Of a stretch of DNA of 64,000 nt, positions 1 through 12,635 are shown in pieces; position 1 is the first letter of the stretch; each line of letters opens with the position of its first letter. The position numbers and the translations under genes were made by a program. The notes beneath the pieces were generated by a model that was not told the origin of the DNA, did no database searches, and saw only the letters and a program-made list of their open reading frames with translations. The DNA is from Limanda limanda. Taxonomy: Eukaryota; Chordata; Actinopteri; Pleuronectiformes; Pleuronectidae. The stretch is from positions 497,177-561,176 of the forward strand of contig NC_083642.1 in NCBI RefSeq assembly GCF_963576545.1, read 5' to 3'.

Positions 1-3000
1 GCTCCCCCACCGTGCCCAGGATCTTCAGGGAGTCTCGCTTGAACCTGGAGACGGAGACGGACGGAGACGGAGACGAGACAAAACACCAGGAGACATTACA
101 TCTGACTCCGGGACGTGAACCGGATCAATCTAGTTCCTAAAACAACAGGTCGCAGGGACTTTCATCTCTGGACCCACGAGGAAGTTTGTGGTAAATCTGA
201 AGAAATTTCCCGGCAGCAAAAGGTCACGTTCAAGAGGTCAATAAGAAGACAACTTGACCTTTGACCTTTAGTTACCAACGTCTACCCTGTTCTTCCTGTA
301 GTGATACTTCGTCACAAAGCTGCAGAACTTTCCACACGTAATACAAATATGTTTCACCTCATATTAAATCCTGATTTACACACACAGCCGGACGCGGACG
401 TGAGGAGAATCAAACTGAGGAACTCACTTCTTCACCGGCTCGCTGCCGTACTTCATCAGCAGCCGGATGGCGGTGGGAGCCGTGTAGAACTTGCTCACAT
501 GATATTTGTCCACGATCTCCCACATGCGGCTGACGTCGGGGTAGGTGGGCAGACCCTCGAACTGAGAACAGAACAGAACAAGGTTTACAGTGGAATCAGG
601 TCCCTGGTTCCTGTGAGAACGGGTTTGATGCTCTGATGCTTCTGAGACTCAACGTCAACACGATGAACAGGTTCCACTTCTACAGGATGAACATGATTCC
701 ACTTCTACAGGATGAACAGGTTCCACTTCTACAGGATGAACAGGTTCCACTTCTACAGGATGAACATGATTCCACTTCTACAGGATGAACATGATTCCAC
801 TTCTACAGGATGAACAGGTTCCACTTCCACAGGATGAACAGGTTCCACTTCTACAGGATGAACATGATTCCACTTCTACAGGATGAACATGATTCCACTT
901 CTACAGGATGAACATGACTCCACTTCTACAGGATGAACAGGTTCCACTTCTACAGGATGAACATGATTCCACTTCTACAGGATGAACATGATTCCTCTTC
1001 TACACGATGAACATGTTCCACTTCTACAGGATGAACAGGTTCCACTTCTACAGGATGAACAGGTTCCACTTCTACAGGATGAACAGGTTCCACTTCTACA
1101 GGATGAACAGGTTCCACTTCTACAGGATGAACATGATTCCACTTCTACAGGATGAACATGATTCCACTTCTACAGGATGAACATGATTCCACTTCTACAG
1201 GATGAACATGATTCCACTTCTACAGGATGAACATGATTCCACTTCTACAGGATGAACAGGTTCCACTTCTACAGGATGAACATGATTCCACTTCTACAGG
1301 ATGAACATGACTCCACTTCTACAGGATGAACAGGTTCCACTTCTACAGGATGAACATGATTCCACTTCTACAGGATGAACATGATTCCTCTTCTACACGA
1401 TGAACATGTTCCACTTCTACACGATGAACATGTTCCACTTCTACAGGATGAACAGGTTCCACTTCTACAGGATGAACAGGTTCCACTTCTACAGGATGAA
1501 CAGGTTCCACTTCTACAGGATGAACATGATTCCACTTCTACAGGATGAACATGATTCCACTTCTACAGGATGAACATGATTCCACTTCTACAGGATGAAC
1601 ATGATTCCACTTCTACAGGATGAACATGATTCCACTTCTACAGGATGAACATGATTCCACTTCTACAGGATGAACATGATTCCACTTCTACAGGATGAAC
1701 AGGTTCCACTTCTACAGGATGAACATGATTCCACTTCTACAGGATGAACATGATTCCTCTTCTACACGATGAACATGTTCCACTTCTACAGGATGAACAG
1801 GTTCCACTTCTACAGGATGAACAGGTTCCACTTCTACAGGATGAACAGGTTCCACTTCTACAGGATGAACAGGTTCCACTTCTACAGGATGAACATGATT
1901 CCACTTCTACAGGATGAACATGATTCCACTTCTACAGGATGAACATGATTCCACTTCTACAGGATGAACATGATTCCACTTCTACAGGATGAACATGATT
2001 CCACTTCTACAGGATGAACATGATTCCACTTCTACAGGATGAACAGGTTCCACTTCTACAGGATGAACAGGTTCCACTTCTACAGGATGAACATGATTCC
2101 ACTTCTACAGGATGAACATGATTCCACTTCTACAGGATGAACATGATTCCACTTCTACAGGATGAACAGGTTCCACTTCTACAGGATGAACAGGTTCCAC
2201 TTCTACAGGATGAACATGATTCCACTTCTACAGGATGAACATGATTCCACTTCTACAGGATGAACATGATTCCACTTCTACAGGATGAACAGGTTCCACT
2301 TCTACAGGATGAACAGGTTCCACTTCTACAGGATGAACAGGTTCCACTTCTACAGGATGAACAGGTTCCACTTCTACAGGATGAACATGATTCCACTTCT
2401 ACAGGATGAACATGATTCCACTTCTACAGGATGAACAGGTTCCACTTCTACAGGATGAACAGGTTCCACTTCTACAGGATGAACAGGTTCCACTTCTACA
2501 GGATGAACATGATTCCACTTCTACAGGATGAACAGGTTCCACTTCTACAGGATGAACAGGTTCCACTTCTACAGGATGAACATGTTCCACTTCTACAGGA
2601 TGAACAGGTTCCACTTCTACAGGATGAACAGGTTCCACTTCTACAGGATGAACAGGTTCCACTTCTACAGGATGAACAGGTTCCACTTCTACAGGATGAA
2701 CATGATTCCACTTCTACAGGATGAACATGATTCCACTTCTACAGGATGAACATGATTCCACTTCTACAGGATGAACATGATTCCACTTCTACAGGATGAA
2801 CATGATTCCACTTCTACAGGATGAACATGATTCCACTTCTACAGGATGAACAGGTTCCACTTCTACAGGATGAACAGGTTCCACTTCTACAGGATGAACA
2901 TGATTCCACTTCTACAGGATGAACATGATTCCACTTCTACAGGATGAACATGATTCCACTTCTACAGGATGAACAGGTTCCACTTCTACAGGATGAACAG

Positions 3001-6000
3001 GTTCCACTTCTACAGGATGAACATGATTCCACTTCTACAGGATGAACATGATTCCACTTCTACAGGATGAACATGATTCCACTTCTACAGGATGAACAGG
3101 TTCCACTTCTACAGGATGAACAGGTTCCACTTCTACAGGATGAACAGGTTCCACTTCTACAGGATGAACAGGTTCCACTTCTACAGGATGAACATGATTC
3201 CACTTCTACAGGATGAACATGATTCCACTTCTACAGGATGAACAGGTTCCACTTCTACAGGATGAACAGGTTCCACTTCTACAGGATGAACAGGTTCCAC
3301 TTCTACAGGATGAACAGGTTCCACTTCTACAGGATGAACATGATTCCACTTCTACAGGATGAACAGGTTCATCGCTCGGAGCCGACGTGAAACACGCTGA
3401 ACAGGTCGGAGACGTTTGAGTCACCATGAGACCTTCTAAAGAAATGCTTGTGCTGGTGATGTCACCCGAGTCAGCATCGCTAAGCGTTGGTAAAAGATCG
3501 AGAGGCGATAGAAACTGATTCATTAGTATCTGGTTGCCATGACTACACATGTGGAGCTGCTGGTTGACATCACTGGCTTCTGTAACGATTCCCTCCACAG
3601 CTCGTTTGGACGAGTTAGAGATTAAAGATTCTTTCCTCTGGTGGCAGAGCGTCATGGAATCACAACAGAGCGTCATGGAATCACAACAGAGCGTCGGCTG
3701 AAGTTACAAACAGGAAGTGGAGTTGTGCGTCTACTCACCAGCACACTGGTGGCGCCGTTGGCCAGAGGGCCGTAGGTGATGTAGGAGTGTCCGGTGATCC
3801 AGCCGATGTCGGCCGTGCACCAGTACACGTCGTCGGGCTGGTGGTCGAACACCAGCTTGAAGGTGGTGGCAGTGTAGAGCATGTAGCCGGCGACTGTGTG
3901 GAGAACTCCCTGAGGACGGGAGCAGAGGACGGGGGGGTGAGGACGCTCCTGAATCTCTTACACGACAGTTACACAGGGACCTCAGGTTGTGAGTCTGTGT
4001 CACACGTGTGCGTTGTACCTTGGGTTTGCCGGTGGAGCCGCTGGTGTACAGGATGAACAGAGGATCTTCAGACTCCACCCACTCGGGCTCACACTCGTCT
4101 GAAGCTGCTCGGGTCAGACTGAGCCAACACAGGTCGACCTCAGGGTTCCACGGGACCTGGGGGGACATTCAGTACACAACACACAGCAGGTACACACAGG
4201 AGACACACAAACATGGAGTCAAACACAGGGACAGACGGGTAGAGGACAAACGTGTCAACAACCAGGTAACCAAACATTTCCTTTCAGAGACTAAACAGAA
4301 AGTTTCTAGCATCTAAACACAAAAGGTGAAAGGAAGTTAGTTTAATAAACACAAACGAGCAGAGAGACAAACAGTGAAGGTCATTTACTGTCTGACACAG
4401 TAAATAAAGATAAATATGTCTGATCCCCCTGGTGGCGGACGCAGGTAGGACATGAACCCTCCAGCTCCTTGTTAGCAGATGGGACGATTAATGAATGTTT
4501 GTCAAAGATGGTTCATGATGTTTTAGCTCGATCTCATCATGATCTGACGAATGGTTTTAATTAGTCCTTTTATAAAACGGGCTGTTCTACAGGCCCCGCC
4601 CCTCTACCAAGGCTCCGCCCCTCACCCACATGTTCCTGTGTGTGTGAACGAGTCGGAGCCAACGACCTGCTGCTGCTTCACAAACACAAACTACACAACA
4701 TGAACACACATCGGGAGATTTCTGAAGTTGTAGTTTAATCCAGAGAAGACTTACAGAGGAGAAAACACAGAGCTCTTCATTCATATAAAGTTATTATAGT
4801 TTAGTTATGAAGTGAAGAAGCATTTTCATTAGGAAGAGAAAACACAGTGAGCGACTGCAGCCGTGGGTCAGAGGTCAGAGGTTAGAACTGCAACAGAACG
4901 AGTTCACAACAGAAACTGTTAATCCAACGCTCACACAGAATTTACATTTTATTCCAACGACTTCAGACAGAAAACATTTAAGAACATGAGCTTCACTTTC
5001 CTGATGATTTGAATTTAATGCATGTTTTGTGATTGTGTTTCCTTCACCAGCAGCTGGTTCTAATTTCAGCTGATTTCAGGCTGAATGGAAAAAATATTCT
5101 ATTCTAAATTCCAGAAAGATAATTTCTCATGTTCAAAAAGTCGTCTGAACTGTAAATAATCACGAGAATATCAAACTGCTGTTTGGTAAAATCAATAAAG
5201 ATGTGATTATTGCATCATAAATTGTACTTTAATTTACATTTTGAGTTGAATTGTCCCAATAAGACATTTATTTAAAATAGTATTTAACAAATAAACGAAA
5301 GTTAGGATTAAAGTTTTACTTTCAAACTCAATTTATTGTTTTTACCTGTTTTACAGCAGTAAAATGTAAATTCTGTCTGAAACGTTTAATAAGCAAACAC
5401 ACAGAAGTTCAGTGGATCAGTGGAGGGAGAGGGGGATGAAAATACCTGCGGAACAGGACGTGTTTTCTTTATTCTCCCTGTTTGTTTCTCCTGCTGGACA
5501 GGAGTGAGGAGGAGGAGGAGGAGGAGGAGGAGGAAGGAGAAGTTAATGAGGGAAAGTCGTTATTTAAAAACCCAAAGTGAAATCAATTAGCGTCCAACTG
5601 GTTAAACCAACGGAGAGAAAAGATTTATCAGCTTTAAGGGTTGATTCATTCAAAAAATTATAATCACAAAGAAAAGACCCAAACTTTCTGAATCTTTCAG
5701 AGAAATCATACAAACAGAAAAGGAAAAGTTTGGTGACGACACAAGTTCAATTTCAGAGAATCAAACTGTTTATGGAGATTAATTAATCTCAGTTTAAATC
5801 TTTGTCTCATTGTGAATTAATCCCATGAAAAGACCCAGAGCAGCAAAGTGTCTGTGACCCTGGCGTCGTGTGGTGTCCCTGCTGGTGAGAGACGGTAGTG
5901 CTCCACATGTTTCCCTGCTGGTGAGAGACGGTAGTGCTCCACATGTTTCCCTGCTGGTGAGAGACGGTAGTGCTCCACATGTTTCCCTGCTGGTGAGAGA

Positions 6001-6469
6001 CGGTAGTGCTCCACATGTTTCCCTGCTGGTGAGAGACGGTAGTGCTCCACATGTTTCCCTGCTGGTGAGAGACGGTAGTGCTCCACATGGTTCTGGAGGA
6101 TCTGACCTCACGTATCACAGATGAATCATAAGGGTTTATGGATGGGATGATTTTTACCTGCAGATCGGGACAGGCTCGTTTGGCGGGAGGAGACTGAGAC
6201 GTGTCCTCCGTCTCTTTGGACAAGTGTCTCAGCACGATGCACTTGTCCAACGGGAATCCTCTGCAGAGACACACACAGGAACATTCTGTAAACATGCTGC
6301 TAAGGCTTAAACAAACATAGTGTTAATAATAATAAACACACGGAATAACAATATTTTGTAATTGCCACCACTAGGCTTTGTGTACAACGTGTTTTAATGT
6401 TGTTTGACTGATGTAACTTTAAGTTAAAGGTTGTGATTGGTACATGTGACTCTACCTGTGTGTGTTTGT

Positions 6470-6523
<54 letters not shown>

Positions 6524-9500
6524 GTGGTGTGGTGTGGTGTGGTGTGTGTGGTGTGTGTGGTGTGTGTGGTGTGTGTGGTGTGGTGTGTGTGTGTGTGTGT
6601 GTGGTTGTGGTGTTGTGTTTGGTGTGTGTGTGTTGTGTGGTGTGTGGTGTGTGGTGTGTGTGTGGTGTGTGTGTGTGGTGTGTGTGTGTGTGTGTGTGTG
6701 TGTGTGGTCTGTGGTGTGTGTGTGTGTGTGTGTGGTGTGTGTGTGGTTGTGTGTGTGTGGTGTGTGTGTGGTGTGGTTGTGGTGTATGTGTGTGTGTGGT
6801 GTGTGCATGTGTGTGTGTGGTGTGTGTGTGTGTGTGGTGTGTTTGTGGTGTGTTTGGTGTGTGTGTGTTGTGTGGTCTGTGGTGTGTGGTCTGTGGTGTG
6901 TGTGTGTGGTGTGTGTGGTGGTGTGTGTGTGTATCTCACTTGTCTCTGCACTTCTGCAGAGCTTCGTCAGCTAGCAGCTTCAGGTTGATCAGTTTGTCTC
7001 CTCGATAGAAACCGTCTGAACGATGCAGATTAAAAACACGACAGAAGAGAAACAACGTGAGGAAGAAAAACTCGACACTGACAGAACGATGCACTTCAAA
7101 GAAATGTGGATATTATACGAGTGACATTCTTTATCATTTTAAATCAAAGTCTTAGAACAATATACACAGTATAAGACGTGTAAATTAAGTGTGTGTGTTT
7201 CCTAATCACAGACCATTAGCCCAGTGGATTAAACAGGCCCCCCCCCCCAGACTCTAGATAATAAGACTGTACTGGTCCCAGTGTCTCTGACCGGCGCCGC
7301 CCTGGTGGACGAGCAGAGATCAGCTCCACCCGGGGCTCGCTGGTCGTTTTATGACAGTTTGCTAATGTTGGTTTTGTTGAGAAAGAACAAAAACAAACAA
7401 ACTCTTCATGAAGCCGAAACAAAACCGGATTCTTGGGCCTGAGGGAAATCATGCTAAGCTAGCTTTAGCATGATTGAGAACTAACGTGTGATATTTTTAC
7501 ATGGCGGTGTTGAAGCTAACGAGCTAACGAGCTAACGAGCTAGCCATCCTGTTGGTAAAGCTGCAGATATTGTGTCGGAATAATCGAGAAAAATAATTCC
7601 CACAACTTTGAAAGTCGGTGAAAGTTTTGGTCCAAGAGTTGCTGATGTCATCACTCATAGAACCAATGATCATTTTACAATCAGCTCTGAATAGAAGAAT
7701 TACTAGTGAGCTTGTCAAAACACCATGTGACCTTTTTATGATTAACATATTAAATATCTTTTTATATATATTCATAGTATTTATCCGTCTGTCGGTTCTG
7801 ATCAGTTTCCTTTGTTCCTCATAATTAGTAAATGTTGTAAAGTGTTAAATATAATATGTTGTTCACACACGATGACGTTAAGAAGCGAAGACGACCCGAG
7901 GTCAGAACCAGAAGGTCCTGGAGGTCCTGATGGATTTATGTGTATTATGGATTTATGTGTGTTCTGTTTGATCTGCAGATGGAACCTGTGTTTCCTCCAC
8001 TGACCTGCGGTGATGAGCAGTGAACACTGAGAGTCCATGATCCTCTCACACAGAGACTCCGCTGAGAAACCTGCGAACTGGACACAACAGAGTAAACACC
8101 CGTCCTCCACCAGTGGTGTGCTGCTGACACGTTGTGTGTTCACGTGTTTGTGTGTTTGTGTGTTCACGTGGGTTCTCGTGTGTTGTCGTAGACGCACCAC
8201 GATGGAGTGCACGGCTCCGATCCGGGCGCAGGCCAACATGGCCACCACCAGCTCCACCACCATGGGCATGTAGATGGACACGCGGTCGCCCTTCTTCACG
8301 CCTGAGGACCAGAAACACACCAGACGTCACTGACTCCGACACTTTAACATGAATTCAACACCAATAAACCAGGAAAATTAATAAAGTAAAACACAGGATT
8401 CTACACAGAGAAAGCTCCACTGTGGATGAGTGAGGTCAGGATACCGGGGGGGGGGGGGGGGGGTGACCTACCCTGGGCCTTCAGCACGTTGGCGAAGCGG
8501 CAGACGCTCTGCAGCAGCTGCCTGTACGTCACCGTCAGCTCATCGCCCGGCTCGTTTCCTTCCCTGAGGAACAGAACAGAGGTTAGAGAACAACATTATT
8601 ATTATTAATATCTGGAGATATTCAAAACACTCTCTCTCTGATTTAACATTGTGCAGAGTTTAGAATCAGCTGAGTTTCCCACGACTCAGGAGACCTCCAG
8701 GACCTGAGAGGAGACTTCACCTCCATGGTTTCTCTCACGTAGAAACCATCTTTATAAAACCTGCTGAATTCATATTTATGATCAATGCACCAGATCTGAC
8801 AGAACTGGGACGCAGCTTCAGATCCTCGGTCCTGTTCCCAGCCCGTCGGTCTCCCTCTGTCCCCGAGTGTCTCCCTCCGTCCCCGAGTGTCTCCCTCCGT
8901 CCCCGAGTGTCTCCCTCCGTCCCCGAGTGTCTCCCTCCGTCCCCGAGTGTCCATCATGTGGTCGACTGAGACGAGAGGAGCTGTCAGGACTCGTTACCTT
9001 CTCTGTCCGCTCTACAGATAATGGTTTTAATGTGAAGTTCTTACTCCTGAGTGTGTGTGTGTGTGTGTGAGAGTGTGTCTGTGTGTGTGAGAGAGTGTGT
9101 GAGTGTGTGTGTTGAAATAAAAAGTTCCCTCAGTTCCTCAAACGCCCAGAGTGATTCTCTGTTGTGTAAATCCAGAAAGTTGAGACGTGCAGAGTTTCAC
9201 AACTGAGCTGAAGTTGAACCAGACAAACGTCCCTGGAACCCGAGTGGGGACACGTCCGTCCTGTCTCTGTGTCGTGGAGACGAAGGTGGAGGAAGAGGAG
9301 GAGACGAGATTCAGTGACTCGGTCACAAGCCAAGAAAGAAGAGGAGGTTGTTCCTGTGAGTCGGACGCATCATGTGACCTTCAGCTGAAAGGATCTATTA
9401 TATTAAATAATCCCTGGAGATGTTTTCACTTGTTTCATCGAGGTTATGAATTGTTCTTTTCTTTACTCAGCCCCCCCCAAACCTTTAATCACAACTACAT

Positions 9501-12209
9501 GATCCAAACACAGGACTGGAATCATACGTGTTATTAATTTTATATCAAAAAATAATTGTATATGAACGCAAGAAAATTCAGTGCAAATCCAATAACATCC
9601 ACATTTAAGCTTTACGATTTGCAAAGCAACCAATGTAAAAAAAAACATTAAGTGCAAATAGGTTATTGTTCAAAATATATTCTTACTGTTTGTATAACAG
9701 AGAACAACAAGGAGATCCGGGAGAAGACAAACACACTCGAGGCAAAACCAAATATACATAAGGCGTTTCAGCCCCCCCCCTCTGGGCCTGCGCCAGGTCC
9801 TCACTTGTCTCCTCTCTGCGAGTCCTCTTTAGTTTGGAATGATTCACTTTGATTTTCTGATTCCTCTTCTTCATCAGCAGCCTCCTCTCCCTCACCTGTG
9901 ACTCCCCCTGCAACAGTGCTCAGCTGCAACACGACACTTCACCACTAGATGTCACTACACTCTACACACTGAACCTTCAACTAAGGTCAAACCCAGACAA
10001 ACATTGTCGTGCTTTCTGAACTCTCTCTCTAATGCTTTCCAGCCAAAGTCATAAAAACCTTTGAGAGAAACAAAGAATGTAAAATCTTCCTGGTTCAGCA
10101 GCTGCTCACGCATGAGCTGAAGTGGTGTGTGTGTGTGTGTGTGTGTGAGTGTGTGTGTCTGTGTGCCTAATGTTTCTTTAAGAGTGTATTTCTGGAGTCT
10201 GTAGTGCCCGGGCCTGCGGCGCTGAGCTCTGTGACCCAGTTGGAAGTTACATTCACTGAATCCCGACACGAGGAGAAAGCTCCGACCTTCAGAATCATTT
10301 CCAACACGATATCTGAGCTGTTGTGTTGTTCACATCCAGGCCGTCGCACAAAGCACACAACACACACCACGGTGGCACGTTGGTGTGAGTCGGAGGGATC
10401 ATAACACGATGGGTCACGCACATGTCAAAAGTTTTAACGCGGATGATTCATTTGTGGAATTAACAATATACAGAAAATGGGGATTTTTCGGGGAATTTAG
10501 AAATGTGGAGTTTCTTCTCTGCGAGGCTACAGCCACAATCTAGTGTTGAAACGCATCACTGTTGCTACGGTTACATCGGCCCATTTTCTCGAGAGGAAAT
10601 GAGCCAAGGCTGCGTTTCCTGAACATTAACGGTTTTTAATCAGAAGCTCTGGACACGTCCTGGACACGGGGGGGCAGGTCGGCTCTGAAGTTTGTTTCTC
10701 ATGTTCAGCAGCAGCAGCAGCTCATGGTCCAGGTCGGACTCAGACCTTCTCCACCAGCTGCTGAGTGGTTCAGCTGTGATGAACCTGCTGCTGGTTCATC
10801 ACGTTCCACACGACTCAGTTAGTGGGAGAACAGTGAGAAGGTGACCTCGCTGCAGGAGGAGCAGGAGGAGCAGGAGGAGGAGGAGGAGGAGCAGGAGGAG
10901 CAGGAGGAGGAGGAGGAGGAGGAGCAGGAGGAGGAGGAGCAGGAGGAGCAGGAGGAGCAGCAGGAGCAGGAGGAGCAGGTGGAGCAGGAGGAGGAGCAGG
11001 AGGAGCAGGAGGAGCTACACAAGCTCTTTGTGTGAATAAGGCCCCCCCCCCCTCTGGTGAAGCTCTGAGGAACCAGTTGTGAAACGAACATCAGGAAACT
11101 TGTCACTTTGTTACATCACAGTGTAACTTTACTTCATGTCCTGGGGGGAGGAGCTTGTTCCGTCTCATGATGTCTGTCCCTCTCTGACTTTGTCCTGTTT
11201 GTTTTGGCATCAGTTAACGCCCCCCCCCCCCCGCCCTCAGGTGGTTAACTTGCACTCGAGCGGTGACGACTCGGACTTTGACTCGGACTCTTCTTACTTG
11301 GAGTTTGGAGACTGGTCATAACAGTTGAACACATTCAGTGGTTATGGTTATGAATCACAGATTCTACATCGTTGTCTCTTGGTAATTTGACTCCATCTCT
11401 AACCTTTGATCTGTGGTCACACATTAAGAAAGCGTCTGAACACAGTGACCTACTGTACTCTGTTATCAGGCCACGCCCACACCAGCTCTGCAGATACATC
11501 TGATAAGAACCGTCTCAGATAGTTTATGACTTTCACACGAACGTTTAAATCTATGACTCTTGAAATCAGCAGCATGACTTAAGACTTTATGAAATTATCA
11601 ACCCACTTCCTCCTTGTCCACATTGTTATGAGTTTATGTTTCTGTTTCTGTTCGACCTTCAAATGAGTCTTTATGATTTATGATTTATTCAGATTGTATT
11701 TGTCTCGGGGATAATACAGATTTCTTTGGTCTCTTAATTATTTCAACTCTATCTTTTGTTTCATTGCTATATGAAACAAGTTTCATGTAAATCCCCCTTA
11801 ACTGCAGCTTATTGCTATAAAAAGTGCAAAATAAATACAATTACTTATTGAATAATATTGTTAAACTATAACTGATGTTTTTTATGTGACTGACATTTAA
11901 TTTACTCTCAAACTTGACAAAGAAAATAAAATCCTTCGTTCAAACGACTGAAACAAGCAAATGTGGGAAATTCATGCTTGAAAATTACTTTTAATAACAA
12001 ACCAATGATCATATTATTCAGTTTTCTCTCCGTCAAGACGAGATTCCGTCTTCTCCCTGAAGAGACTATAAACCCCCCCCCCCCCCCCCCCCCCCCGGAA
12101 GCCGGAGCAGAGTTCACTTCAGGACTCGTCAGTGACACAAAGATGAAGAGATGCAGAAAAGCTCGAGGGACAGAGAGAGAGAGAGAGAGAGACAGCGAGA
12201 GAGAGAAGG

Positions 12210-12254
<45 letters not shown>

Positions 12255-12396
12255 TGGGTCTTATTTACCTTGATATTTATATAAGAGATGAGCAGAGAGA
12301 GAGAGAGGTAGAGAGGTAGAGAGAGAGGTTGAGAGAGACAGAGAGATAGACATAAAGAGGGAAAGGGAGAGAGAGATAGAGAGAGAGGTTGAGAGA

Positions 12397-12440
<44 letters not shown>

Positions 12441-12446
12441 GAGGTT

Positions 12447-12480
<34 letters not shown>

Positions 12481-12585
12481 GTTAGACATAAAGAGGGAAA
12501 GGGAGAGAGAGGTTGAGAGGTTGAGAGAGAGAGACAGAGAGAGAGAGAGAGTTAGACATAAAGAGGGAAAGGGAGAGAGAGAGAG

Positions 12586-12635
<50 letters not shown>

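Noticed and set aside
661..3370. Regularly spaced array reminiscent of CRISPR
   Set aside because: There are no unique spacers: units are contiguous 24/25-bp copies, and the window is clearly eukaryotic.
9187..9537. Plus-strand 116-codon frame in the acss2 intron as an upstream exon of the 11241 exon
   Set aside because: No splice donor in suitable phase and no recognisable domain; composition is not coding-like.
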